Assembly (NCBI GenBank): GCA_002490465.1
Contig: DKUB01000007.1
Location: 1 to 24,000 of the forward strand
Origin: Lachnoclostridium sp. UBA7215
GTDB lineage: Bacteria; Bacillota; Clostridia; Lachnospirales; Lachnospiraceae
Direction: 5' to 3'
DNA length: 24,000 nt
Made by a program: the position numbers and the translations under genes. Position 1 is the stretch's first letter. The number at the start of each line of letters is the position of its first letter. Below the pieces are notes generated by a model. The model was given only the letters and a program-made list of their open reading frames with translations. It ran no database searches and was not told where the DNA came from. Below, piece after piece: positions 15,565 through 23,857 of this stretch.

Positions 15565-15816
15565 TTACATTTTTTCTATCTTGTCCTTTTGGAATTGTGT
15601 ATTGCTGGCGGTGTATCTCCTGTTTCCGGTTTCCTTCTTCTTTCCATACTCATATTGACATGACAAAGAGCGGTTTATGTGGATACATTTATTATCAAAA
15701 TCAATGTCACTCCACATAAAACCGCCCACTTCTCCGATTCCTATTCCTGTTAAAAATATATTGTAAAATATCTCCTTACGGATTCTTTGACCTGTCTGAC
15801 AACGGAAGCGCCCCAT
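15565..15816 (-). pseudogene. Tyrosine recombinase (integrase) fragment
   Basis: Within an otherwise gene-free stretch (15452-15866) the minus strand encodes IFYNIFLTGIGIGEVGGFMW then SDIDFDNKCIHINRSL. This matches the first catalytic-Arg region of Tn916/phage-type integrases (usual pattern TGxRxGExxxLxWxDID). The conserved Arg of TGxR is Ile-Gly here, and the remaining catalytic residues (HxxR, Tyr) are absent. The reading frame after the fragment turns into unrelated sequence. Residue of an integrative element; the rest of the gap holds only AT-rich DNA upstream of the sigma factor. Confidence 0.6.
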
Positions 15817-15866
15817 CCACCATGGTACTGCCGTATTTTATCACAAATGCCCTCCATTCCGTTTCC

Positions 15867-18800
15867 CTATTTCTTTACCCTGATCTTAATCTTCCGTCTG
15901 TATCCGTTTTTCGCAAAGACATAGATGGTGCATTCACCCGTTCCCTTTGCTTTAACTTTTCCGCCTGCCGTTACCGTCGCCACTTTTTTATTGCTGCTCA
16001 GATAGCGGAACTCCTTTGTATGGTCTTCGGAAAGCTGCTTTTTCCTCTTGTCATACAAGACGGCTTTCGGACGAAGCGTTACGGTGCCGCCTTTTTTCAG
16101 CGTATAAGATGCTTTCTTTAGCTGAATGTTTTTGACGTTGGTATAGTTTTCGCTGTCTTTCCCTGCGATATGGAACGTCAATGTTTTGACAAGGGTACTC
16201 TTTTTGCCATTTTTCCATTTCCACGCTACGACATACAGTTTGAAGTTCTTTGTGGTATCCAGCTTTTTGCCGTTTACCTTTTTGACGGTAATCTTTGTTT
16301 TTTTGCCGCTCTTTACCTGATTCAGCGATTTAGTGCTAAAGTCCTTTCCGCAATACTGCACATAGACACTGTAGCCGTCGGCTCCTGTTACCCTGCCCCA
16401 TGAGATTTGCAGTTTCTTTCCTGTCTGGATGGCTTTCAGTCCGGAATGGATTACTATTTTCCTTTTTTCTTTGCCGGAAGCCTTTTCCGGTTTCCCGGAT
16501 GGGGACGAAGTTGGTGTGACGTTATTTTTTCCGTCTGATGTCGGGGACGGCTTGCTGCCGCCATCCGGTGTGGGACTTGGGGTATTACTGCCGCCCGGCG
16601 TCGGACTTGGTTTATCGCCGCCCGGTGTCGGAGTCGGTTGGTCGCCCCCACCCGGCGTCGGCGCTGGTGTCACATCTGCTCCGCTACCTGCCTCTTTATA
16701 GATGAGCGCATAGGCAGAGAATCGGTCCGTGGCTATCGTGATTGTATCGGCATCGCTGTCTAAATCCGCCAATACTTCTGCCACGCCGTCATGCACACGG
16801 ATAATAGCATAGGTTCTTGGTTTGGCACTGTCTTTACTTTTCAGGCTTTCCGGCACATGGATGACAATGGTCAGTTTTCTTGCCGTCTGGGAGATCGCAC
16901 TGCGGGTATCTCCGATGACTTTGAAGAGGCTGATGTCAAGGTACTGCCCGATGGAGAATCCTTTGACTTCGGCATTCCCGCCTAATACCTGCTGCACCGC
17001 TGTCTTGTCGCCGCTGCTTACCGTGTCCCCGGCGTCTTTTACGTTAAGGATAAATTTGATGTCTGCCCCGTTTCCTATCTGCCCTTTTTCTTCTTCGGTC
17101 AGAATGATGTCTGCCAGTTCTTCCGCACTGTCGGATAATACCGTATCGGGAGCTTTTTCATCCTTTTCCACATCTTTGCTGACGTTTCCCTGATTTCCGA
17201 TATTTCTCCGGTAGCCGCATTGGTTACAGTCCGTGTCGTACTCATCATCAAACACATGGCTTTCTGCTGCCTGTGCCACATTACAGCGGGCGCATACTTT
17301 CCAATGCCCGTTTTTGTCAGACTGGTATCCTCCGCTGAAATCATGCCCACGTTTTTCTACGGTTACGCTTGCATGGTCTGCAATCTCATTCACACAGCCA
17401 CTGTCAGAAAACCACTTCCCGCAGGAACAGGTGTAATATGCCTCATGCCCGTCCTCCGTACAGGTCGGTTCTACTGCCGGAACCAATGTCCCGCTGTGGA
17501 TATGTTGAATCGTTCTTACATAACCGCATATATTACAATCCGTGTCGGAATCATCATCATATTCATGCAGCCTCCTTGACTGTTCTAAAGAACAGCGGGA
17601 GCATTGCTGCCAGTGTTCGTTCTGGTCGTGTTTCATTACGAAATCATGTTCCAGCGCTGCTATCTCAATCTTTGACTTGTCTGTAATTTCCACCGTACAA
17701 CTGCTGTCGGAAAACCACTTGCCGCAGGTACAGGTATAATATTCTTTGTTTCCTGCCGTGGTGCATGTTGGCTCTACCCTTTCATGTAATTCCCCTGTGT
17801 GCGTATGTCCTTCCCCGGCTTTTTCAAACTCACATTTGGTACAATGGATGCCGCCTTCTTCAAAGCTGTGCGCCTCTCTCGAATCAGTTGCCGGACAGCG
17901 GGAACATTTCTTCCAGTGTTCCTCTGTATCAAACTGGTACTTCCCGGTAAAATCATGCCCCAAAGCTTTTTTGACTACCTCTGTATGGTCTGTTATCTCA
18001 TTCGTGCAGCCGCTGTCTGAAAACTCCTTTCCACAGGTACAGGTATAATATGCTGTGTTTCCTGCCGTGGTACAGGTCGGCTCTACTGCCGGAACCAGTG
18101 TTCCGCTATGGGTATGCACTTTAACCGTATAGTTCTGCGTAACGCTGTTTCCCGCATTGTCGGTGGCTGTCACAGTAATTTTCGTTTCTCCGGCAGGAAT
18201 CTCACTTGCCGGAATCGTAAAGCTGTCGTTTACAACCATGCCTGTCGTGTAGTCATGGGCTACTGTCTTTGCACTTCCGTTTCCTATTTTGTAGCTCACA
18301 GAGGCAATTCCAGCAGAAATCGCATTGTCCTTGTTATCCGTTACGGTCACGGTAATGTCCGGAGCTGTTTTGTACTCTCCCGTTGTCTGCAGCAGTTCGG
18401 CATTTTCCGCCTGAAATGCAATCTGCGGTGCATTGTCCTCAATGATAATGCCGCCTGACTCTTTCCCTACTGTCACACTGTCTGCAGCATTGCCTGCCCC
18501 ATCTGTACAGCTAATCGCAATGGCTCCCCGGAAATCCTTGTCAAAAGTGATCTTTGCCTCGCCGTTCGTAACCGCCTCTGCCTTTGTCTCCGCTTTACTG
18601 CTGTCAAGATTTCCTGCTGCGTCTTTGGGCGTTAAGGTGTAGCTAATCTTAGTCACGCCACTGCCTGTATCCGTAACAGGCACATGGATAACTATGCTTT
18701 CTTTGCCGATAATCCAATGCCAGAAGTTTAGATGCACCGCATTATCATAGGTAAGTGTGCCAATCACAGGCTTTGTCTGATCCAGTTTGACCGTAAATAT

Positions 18801-21800
18801 GTCGCTTTCCGCAAAATTACCTGCTGCATCCACTGCCTTAAACTGATAGATATGCTCCCCCTCCTGAACAGCGGTGTAGTTATAATTTACGCTGCCAGTG
18901 CCGCCGGAAAAACCACTTACTTCTACATAAGGGTTTCCGTCAACGCTTACCAGCAGTTCGGTCACTTCCACGCCGTCATATAGTTTGAGTGGGATTGTGT
19001 CCTGGGCATTCGTCCAGCCTGTGGGCAGGGTTACGCCATCCTGCAGTACGGGCTGATTGGGAGCTGTTTCGTCCAACCAGTAAGCATGGAGAGTATGGGC
19101 GGATGTCATTTTTACAGTCGTATCCGCATCAACCTTACTGCCCTTTCCGTTTTCTTCGGTATACCAACCCTTGAACGTATAGCCTGTTCTGGTCGGTACG
19201 GGAAGGGTGCCATATTTGCTGTCATATGTCACATTTTGACTCTGGGTGGTATCTCCGCCGTCCGCACCGTGATAATGAAATGTTACCTGATAAGTATTTG
19301 CCACCCAGCTTGCGTAGACCGAAATCTTTCCTGTAACTGCTTTCGTAAAGTCATAGGCTGTGCTGCCGCCGTCTGCCGTTACCCACTCGCTGAACGTGTA
19401 GCCTGTCTTTGTGGGATTATCTGCCGGTACAGATGCCGCAGCTCCCTTTAGGACAATCTGTTGTGCCGGGGTTTTCATCTCTTGATTTCCGTCCTTAAAT
19501 GTGACGGTATGGTACTCTACGGTGGCGGCCGCCGCCTTGCCTTCCACGGTTACTTTCACGCCCGTATCGGTATCGCCGCTGTATATTTTGTATGTACCGT
19601 CGGGTACTGCCGTAAGGTCTGTCACAGTGGTTGAACCGTTTTCAGAAATCAGCTTATAACTATGCGGACAGTCCGTCCATTCCGCCCCGTCTTTACGGGC
19701 GGTAACGGTTACGGGGCTTACCTGCTTATCCGCCCTCGTGATGACAAGGGTATATGTCTGTGACACACCATCGGCGTCGGTTACAGCTATCTTTATCGTA
19801 TTTTCACCGACTTTAAGGTCTGCCACCTGCTCCTGTCCACTAATCATCGTACTTTTCTCGCCGCCATTGACTTGCATGGTCAATGTTGTCGTATCTGCCG
19901 CAACTTCGCCGACCGTTGCCGTAATGCCGACGGTATCCACATCATTGGCGACGGACGCGGTATATTCCGTCGTGAATACGTCAAATTCGGGGGAAAGTTC
20001 TGCACCATTTGCTGATATGGCAAACGGTACCGCAAGGTACAACTCGTTGCCTGTATCGGTCGTTTTCTTTAAAATTTCATAATTTTCATTATCGCTGGCA
20101 ATACAATCCTTGTCGTTGTCCGTGATTGTGTAGTTGTCCGCGCCTTCCGCTATTTTGATAGGCGCTGCCGCAGTGGGCGCTTTTTGGGGTGTTATGCCAA
20201 CAGGCTTTGTCAGTCCACCAATAAGTTTTATCAATTTATCATTTTGTAAAAAAATATTATTATGAGCATTATCTGCTTTGTTTTCGGTGATGCTTACATT
20301 ACCAAAAATTTTTAATGTTTGCGCTACATTTACCGTTCCAATTCCATAATATCCCCCTCCGCTCCCCGCTGTGTTTCCTGTGATCAATACTTCGCTCGAC
20401 GCAGGCTCGCCATCTGTTGATAATATCACAGTGGCATGCGTTCCTACATATATACCGCCACCATACATAACAGCAGAATTATTTCTAATCAATCCGTTTG
20501 ATATTGTTATTTCACTATGGGCACCACCCCAAATACCGCCACCCAAATATTGTGCGGTATTATTTTCAATAATCCCTCCCTTCATCATAAAATAGGCTTG
20601 CCCGGATTCACCCGAGCCACCTATGGAAATCCCTGCACCATATTCAGCTTCATTTCCGCTAATGGTTCCTCCCATCATAATCAGACGAGCATCCTTGTGT
20701 ACATAAATTCCACCGCCATAGTCATCTGCCACTTTTCCTCCCGTAATGCATCCGCGGTTATCCCCGCTGCAGTCACAAAGCGTAAACGTCCCGCTATCCA
20801 CCACAATCACACTCCCCGTGTCGCCGAGATGCTTCAACGTATGACCGTTTAAGCATAGTGTAACATCTCCTGTGGTGGTAATCGTTCCCATTTCTAAATC
20901 CTTGGAGAGGTAATACGTCCCGCCGGACAGCGTCATATTATCCGCTGTCAGCGCCGTATAGGTGTTCCCGTCATGGACATGGGGCGGCACATCCAGATAA
21001 AGCTCGTTGCCCGTCTCCGTCTCCCGCCTCATAACCTCATAACCTTCGATATCGCTGGAAAAATGCTGCCGGTCAGCTTCCGTAACCGAGTAGGAATCCG
21101 TGCCTTTTACCACCGTTGCAGGGTAACTGACGTCGCCGCTCACGGGCTTGCATATGACGCCTATATCATTTCGTAATGCACCCGTAACGATAATGGAAGC
21201 TCCATTATTATTCAGAGAAACATTACTCGCCGTCCCGTTACTGTAATTGTCTGTAATACAAATTTCGCCTGACACCTGAAGCGTATTCGCGCTTCTATTC
21301 ACACGGGTTCCTCCTGCAGCCTTTCCACTGCCCACATTATAACGAATACTGCCACCTGATAATTTCGCCTCTGTACTGACACAATATAATCCCGCTGCGG
21401 CAGCAGCAGGGGCATCCTCCGTTGTAGTGTTTCCCTCTATCACGCCGCCCGTCATAGAGAACTGGGTATTCGAGCCAACAAAAACTCCACCGCCCATACT
21501 TCCCTTATTTCCTAAAATTTTTCCAGACTCCATGTTAAATGTAACATCGTCATTGCCGAAACAATATATCCCGCCATTGACATGTCCCTCATTATCCATA
21601 ATTACCGCATTCCCAGACATGGTAAAACTGGCCGCATCTGCCAAGCAGACTCCTCCACCCAGTTCGGCCCTGTTCGCGTCAACAAAGCCGCCCGTCATGT
21701 GAAACGTGCCGCCTGCCACATAAACACCCCCACCGTCACGGCTAAAATATGGATCATCATCATCTCCGACATCGCATCCCGTAATCCTTCCGCTGTTCAT

Positions 21801-22361
21801 ATAAAAAGCGGCATTCGGTTTTACATAAACACCCCCGCCCAAATTGACTTCCTCATTAATAGATTCTTTTATATAGGTTCCTTTTCCGCCCGTGATACGG
21901 CCCCCCGAGCCCGTAAGGCTGCATGAATATGTTTTCGCGTCCTCATCAAAAGACGACTCACATTTCCAATTGTCCTTGCAGTCGCAAAGCGTCAACTGGC
22001 CGCCAGATTCCACCACGACTGCGCTTCCCGTGTCGCCTGCATGCGTCAGCGTGTGGCCGTTTAAGCATAACGTGACTTCGCCCGTAACCGTAATCGTGCC
22101 CATTGTCACGTCATTCCCCAAATAGTATTGTCCGCCTGTCCATTCCACGGCATTTTCATTATTTTCCGTAATCGCCGTCCAGCCCGCATGTCCTTGATGA
22201 CCCGCATTTACGGCCATAACATCCCCATTGTCTGCTGCCTTCTCCGCCGCCTGCACCATAACACCATCCCATAAATTCGGCTGTGCAGCAAACAACATAC
22301 AGACGGATAAAGCAACTGCCAGAATTTTTCGTCCTGTTTTTCTCTTTCTTCTCACTTTCAT
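15867..22361 (-). CDS. Giant secreted modular surface protein (beta-helix, InlB-type, Ig-like, Cys repeats)
   Basis: 2164 residues. A signal peptide spans residues 1-38 (basic start, KILAVALSVCMLFAAQ, VQAA cleavage). Two duplicated right-handed beta-helix modules follow, about 75-455 and 465-775, each opening with GGQYYL/GGTYYL, MGTIT and TLCLNGHTL and rich in GGG(I/V)YV rungs. A cadherin-like beta-sandwich spans about 782-877. Two InlB B-type repeats lie at 950-1020 and 1022-1095 (GYTFSEW, GYTFKGWYTE). Ig-like domains fill about 1100-1415. Three Cys-rich repeats occupy 1417-1718, then a globular part 1740-1888 and a Pro/Thr/Gly linker 1896-1955. An FN3-like domain (1968-2067) and a BIG_2-like end (2073-2163) complete it. 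No LPXTG or membrane anchor, so retention must be non-covalent. Start ATG 22361 has GGAGAGGTG upstream. No frameshifts across 6.5 kb. Probably an adhesin or glycan-binding protein; function not proven. Confidence 0.85.
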   Translation of the reverse strand: MKVRRKRKTGRKILAVALSVCMLFAAQPNLWDGVMVQAAEKAADNGDVMAVNAGHQGHAGWTAITENNENAVEWTGGQYYLGNDVTMGTITVTGEVTLCLNGHTLTHAGDTGSAVVVESGGQLTLCDCKDNWKCESSFDEDAKTYSCSLTGSGGRITGGKGTYIKESINEEVNLGGGVYVKPNAAFYMNSGRITGCDVGDDDDPYFSRDGGGVYVAGGTFHMTGGFVDANRAELGGGVCLADAASFTMSGNAVIMDNEGHVNGGIYCFGNDDVTFNMESGKILGNKGSMGGGVFVGSNTQFSMTGGVIEGNTTTEDAPAAAAAGLYCVSTEAKLSGGSIRYNVGSGKAAGGTRVNRSANTLQVSGEICITDNYSNGTASNVSLNNNGASIIVTGALRNDIGVICKPVSGDVSYPATVVKGTDSYSVTEADRQHFSSDIEGYEVMRRETETGNELYLDVPPHVHDGNTYTALTADNMTLSGGTYYLSKDLEMGTITTTGDVTLCLNGHTLKHLGDTGSVIVVDSGTFTLCDCSGDNRGCITGGKVADDYGGGIYVHKDARLIMMGGTISGNEAEYGAGISIGGSGESGQAYFMMKGGIIENNTAQYLGGGIWGGAHSEITISNGLIRNNSAVMYGGGIYVGTHATVILSTDGEPASSEVLITGNTAGSGGGYYGIGTVNVAQTLKIFGNVSITENKADNAHNNIFLQNDKLIKLIGGLTKPVGITPQKAPTAAAPIKIAEGADNYTITDNDKDCIASDNENYEILKKTTDTGNELYLAVPFAISANGAELSPEFDVFTTEYTASVANDVDTVGITATVGEVAADTTTLTMQVNGGEKSTMISGQEQVADLKVGENTIKIAVTDADGVSQTYTLVITRADKQVSPVTVTARKDGAEWTDCPHSYKLISENGSTTVTDLTAVPDGTYKIYSGDTDTGVKVTVEGKAAAATVEYHTVTFKDGNQEMKTPAQQIVLKGAAASVPADNPTKTGYTFSEWVTADGGSTAYDFTKAVTGKISVYASWVANTYQVTFHYHGADGGDTTQSQNVTYDSKYGTLPVPTRTGYTFKGWYTEENGKGSKVDADTTVKMTSAHTLHAYWLDETAPNQPVLQDGVTLPTGWTNAQDTIPLKLYDGVEVTELLVSVDGNPYVEVSGFSGGTGSVNYNYTAVQEGEHIYQFKAVDAAGNFAESDIFTVKLDQTKPVIGTLTYDNAVHLNFWHWIIGKESIVIHVPVTDTGSGVTKISYTLTPKDAAGNLDSSKAETKAEAVTNGEAKITFDKDFRGAIAISCTDGAGNAADSVTVGKESGGIIIEDNAPQIAFQAENAELLQTTGEYKTAPDITVTVTDNKDNAISAGIASVSYKIGNGSAKTVAHDYTTGMVVNDSFTIPASEIPAGETKITVTATDNAGNSVTQNYTVKVHTHSGTLVPAVEPTCTTAGNTAYYTCTCGKEFSDSGCTNEITDHTEVVKKALGHDFTGKYQFDTEEHWKKCSRCPATDSREAHSFEEGGIHCTKCEFEKAGEGHTHTGELHERVEPTCTTAGNKEYYTCTCGKWFSDSSCTVEITDKSKIEIAALEHDFVMKHDQNEHWQQCSRCSLEQSRRLHEYDDDSDTDCNICGYVRTIQHIHSGTLVPAVEPTCTEDGHEAYYTCSCGKWFSDSGCVNEIADHASVTVEKRGHDFSGGYQSDKNGHWKVCARCNVAQAAESHVFDDEYDTDCNQCGYRRNIGNQGNVSKDVEKDEKAPDTVLSDSAEELADIILTEEEKGQIGNGADIKFILNVKDAGDTVSSGDKTAVQQVLGGNAEVKGFSIGQYLDISLFKVIGDTRSAISQTARKLTIVIHVPESLKSKDSAKPRTYAIIRVHDGVAEVLADLDSDADTITIATDRFSAYALIYKEAGSGADVTPAPTPGGGDQPTPTPGGDKPSPTPGGSNTPSPTPDGGSKPSPTSDGKNNVTPTSSPSGKPEKASGKEKRKIVIHSGLKAIQTGKKLQISWGRVTGADGYSVYVQYCGKDFSTKSLNQVKSGKKTKITVKKVNGKKLDTTKNFKLYVVAWKWKNGKKSTLVKTLTFHIAGKDSENYTNVKNIQLKKASYTLKKGGTVTLRPKAVLYDKRKKQLSEDHTKEFRYLSSNKKVATVTAGGKVKAKGTGECTIYVFAKNGYRRKIKIRVKK
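16529..16670 (-). repeat. Pro-Thr-Pro-Gly-Gly tandem linker repeat in the giant protein
   Basis: Codes for five successive variants of PTPGG(D/S)xxPSPT between the globular part and the FN3-like domain. The DNA repeat is imperfect with a period of about 27-30 bp. Such linkers extend a domain from the wall and can change copy number by slippage. Confidence 0.7.
17208..18113 (-). repeat. Three tandem Cys-rich repeats in the giant protein
   Basis: Three copies of about 98 residues (at 18113-17820, 17807-17514 and 17504-17208). Each has H(T/I)HSG-like start, VEPTCT, YYTC(T/S)CGK, FSDS, then HDF, HW..C.RC and a final C..C. The conserved four CxxC-type pairs and His suggest structural metal sites or disulfides in an extracytoplasmic protein. 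Copies 1 and 3 share GTLVPAVEPTCT; copy 2 is more diverged. Confidence 0.8.
20037..22139 (-). repeat. Duplicated beta-helix module in the giant protein
   Basis: The two modules (about 22139-20999 and 20969-20037) both contain, in order, GG(Q/T)YYL, MGTIT, TGxVTLCLNGHTL, H.GDTGS, LCDC, ITGGK, a series of GGG/GGI rungs, then DxEgYE..., TGNELYL and VP. The order and wording show an internal duplication followed by divergence. Confidence 0.75.
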
Positions 22362-22635
22362 CCTTGTTTCACCTCTCCTGTTTTTCTAAATTTACAAAAT
22401 AAAAATAGCCTGTCACTCTATAGCTTTCATGCACCATAAAAAATACAGGTTTCCCATCTGCTTTTATTAAATCTAACTCTGCTTTTAACTGAAAATACCA
22501 ATCTGGGCTGTCTTATTCTCAAATTATAGTATAAAAAACTGCTCTTTTCTGCTTTCCGGTACAATTCGCACTTTTCAGGGTATCATTTGTACCTCTCAAC
22601 ATTTTGGGGGACTGGAACTCCCAACATTTTTAATA
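22362..22635. other. Upstream region of the giant gene with short protein-like frame
   Basis: No recognised gene. A minus-strand frame at 22369-22512 (47 codons, no initiator at its 5' end) reads like protein (WYFQLKAELDLIKADGKPVF, then MVHESYRVTGYFYF) and ends in the giant gene's ribosome site, so it may be the tail of a lost gene. TATAAT occurs on the minus strand near 22520-22530 but no good -35 accompanies it. CAACATTTT is repeated at 22598 and 22622. Confidence 0.35.
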
Positions 22636-22884
22636 TTATACCATATTTTTTATACGGCCTGTTGTGTTAATTTTGTCGCAAATCCTGTTAATTTTGCTTA
22701 TTTCCTCTTTTCCGGCACGGTGACACGCCGGACAAATCTCCGGTTCCCGCTTCTCAAAGGCATCTATACTCATTAATCTATTGATGAAGTAACCTATTCT
22801 TTTTTCTGTAAACACTGCTATCGCCTTCTCAAAATAAATTAAAGTTATAAGATTGCTCTTTCGTTTCCAGATTATCAGTAACAA
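22636..22884 (-). pseudogene. Chimeric remnant containing a Phd-like antitoxin fragment
   Basis: An 82-codon frame. Its middle (INRLMSIDAFEKRE) matches the partial antitoxin at the window end, with 35 bp identical but for one base. After that it changes to unrelated PEICPACHRAGKEEISKINR with a CxxC-type pair (Cys-Pro-Ala-Cys) and ends in KINTTGRIKNMV. The upstream part is Lys/Ile-rich and has no convincing ribosome site. I read it as recombined debris of an antitoxin gene joined to another gene's end, not an active gene. A short novel protein cannot be excluded. Confidence 0.45.
22743..22777. repeat. 35-bp direct repeat, left copy
   Basis: Matches 23966-24000 with one mismatch (C at 22750 versus T at 23973), same orientation, 1.22 kb apart. 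Encodes LMSIDAFEKRE on the minus strand in both places. The match might run on past the window end. Confidence 0.85.
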
Positions 22885-23016
22885 AAAGCGAAGTTTACAT
22901 CAAAATTCGCTTGCATTTGGGACCAAAACCAAGTCCCAATCCACAATCCCAAATCAGTCCCAAAAACTGTGATAAAGTTTGATAATTTTTGATAATATTT
23001 GATAAGTGTGCTTACA
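22885..23016. repeat. Gene-free stretch with inverted repeats and four tandem 10-bp units
   Basis: Contains AAGCGAA/TTCGCTT (22886-22892 and 22906-22912), TTGGGAC/GTCCCAA (22917-22923 and 22933-22939), and four consecutive 10-mers each starting GATAA at 22971, 22981, 22991 and 23001. A 10-bp period puts all four on one DNA face. No reading frame is supported. It might be a regulatory, end-of-element or partition-like site; none is proven. Confidence 0.5.
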
Positions 23017-23060
23017 TAAAAAAATCCCCATAAACACTGTATCTATAAGTGTTTATGGGG
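23017..23060 (-). terminator. Rho-independent terminator downstream of the toxin-antitoxin genes
   Basis: A perfect 13-bp stem (CCCCATAAACACT with AGTGTTTATGGGG) and a 9-nt loop, followed on the minus strand by ATTTTTTTATG. Strong intrinsic terminator for transcripts coming from the antitoxin/toxin genes at right. The plus-strand side has no T-run. Confidence 0.85.
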
Positions 23061-23185
23061 TTAAATCCGCTGTTTTTCAGTAGTTCCAGATTATTTCATC
23101 TGCTTTGCGAATTATCCGAGCTGATATAGTAACTTTCCCTAAAAATAAGCGTTTTTCCGTTGTTTTCTGTTGGTGGAATTTACGG

Positions 23186-23209
23186 TTGACCAACTTTTTG
23201 ATTGGTCAA
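23186..23209. repeat. Short inverted repeat beside the PIN-toxin stub
   Basis: TTGACCAA (23186-23193) and TTGGTCAA (23202-23209), separated by 8 nt, lie directly after the truncated toxin's stop on the minus strand. It may mark the junction of the deletion that removed the rest of the toxin, or form a small hairpin. Between here and the terminator (23061-23185) I see no gene. Confidence 0.45.
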
Positions 23210-23215
23210 ACCTAC

Positions 23216-23296
23216 CTATTTTTCAATATGTTCCTTATAAGGTTCCCATAATATTAAGACGCCTATAACAATATTGGTATCAATCAAAACTTTCAT
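23216..23296 (-). pseudogene. Truncated VapC-like PIN-domain toxin
   Basis: Only 26 codons: MKVLIDTNIVIGVLILWEPY then KEHIEK and stop. The opening is the classic PIN start, with the first catalytic Asp in LIDTN; normal VapC toxins have about 130 residues and three further acidic residues. The start codon overlaps the antitoxin stop (ATGA), as in active modules. The downstream sequence shows no continuation in other frames, so it is a deletion, not a frameshift. Inactive as an RNase. Confidence 0.75.
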
Positions 23297-23508
23297 GCCT
23301 TCAGCCTTTCTGCTCTGGATTCCTCTACATCTGCATCCTTTGGTAAAATTCCAAACAATGATTTCGCTATATCTACCTGGTCCTGACGAGGATTCACTTG
23401 ATTTGCCAGTACCTCATAGGCCTCTTTGTTCTGTCTAATCAGTCTTTTTGAGATACTCAAAATATTCTCATCGGATGCGAAGGTATTATCTTCTGTTTTA
23501 CACATCAT
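23293..23508 (-). CDS. Antitoxin-like protein paired with the PIN-toxin stub
   Basis: A 71-residue protein. Core: ISKRLIRQNKEAYEVLANQV and DIAKSLFGILPKDADVEESR, ending ERLKA. I recognise it by context as the small acidic partner that precedes PIN-domain toxins in Clostridia; no HTH or AbrB motif is obvious. The start is one of two adjacent ATG codons at 23508/23505, with AGGAGG 8 nt upstream. A frame open to 23640 is an extension into the parE coding region and is rejected. It overlaps the PIN stub by 4 nt (ATGA). It starts 40 nt after the ParE-type toxin stop, so both modules may share a transcript ending at the terminator near 23020. Confidence 0.65.
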   Translation of the reverse strand: MMCKTEDNTFASDENILSISKRLIRQNKEAYEVLANQVNPRQDQVDIAKSLFGILPKDADVEESRAERLKA

Positions 23509-23548
23509 GGATATTCCCTCCTGTCTTCTCCCATATAAGCTTGCCTGA

Positions 23549-23857
23549 CTACTGATAAAATAATTTTGTGTATTCCGTCTGCGTATCTGCGATGTGATAT
23601 ATATACACCGTTTCATGAATAACCCGGTAAATGGCAACATGCTTTTTGCAGATTATCATCCGGTATCCCTGCTCATTGAGCCAATCATCCGGGGTAGCCG
23701 AACCGGAATCTGGAAACTGTTCCAATCGTTCAATGGTGTCTAAAATATGGTCACTGACTTTCAACGCTGTCTGCACATCAAACTGCAGGATATAATAATC
23801 TTCTATTTGTTTCAAATCCTCCCATGCGGAAGGCAGAATTTCCACTTTACACTTCAC
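23549..23857 (-). CDS. ParE/RelE-family toxin
   Basis: A 102-residue type II toxin. Fold landmarks: KCKVEILPSAWEDLKQIEDY at the N-terminus (strand then helix), LDTIERLEQFPDSGS in the middle, GYRMIICKKHVAIYRVIHE and VYIYHIADTQTEYTKLF at the end. This is the usual ParE/RelE length and layout; whether it poisons gyrase (ParE) or cleaves mRNA (RelE) cannot be decided from sequence. The start is GTG 23857, with AGGGAGAGA upstream, overlapping the antitoxin stop by 11 nt, so translation is coupled. All core segments are intact, so it is probably active. Confidence 0.85.
   Translation of the reverse strand: MKCKVEILPSAWEDLKQIEDYYILQFDVQTALKVSDHILDTIERLEQFPDSGSATPDDWLNEQGYRMIICKKHVAIYRVIHETVYIYHIADTQTEYTKLFYQ

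Noticed and set aside
16429..16701. Plus-strand frame with Gly/Pro/Leu repeats, and a minus-strand Arg-rich frame
   Set aside because: Out-of-frame readings of the PTPGG repeat in the giant protein.
17208..18113. Cys/His repeats as nucleic-acid-binding zinc fingers
   Set aside because: They belong to a protein with a signal peptide and extracellular domains, so structural metal or disulfide sites are more likely.
22971..23010. CRISPR-like array
   Set aside because: Units are 10 bp with no spacers; no cas gene is present.
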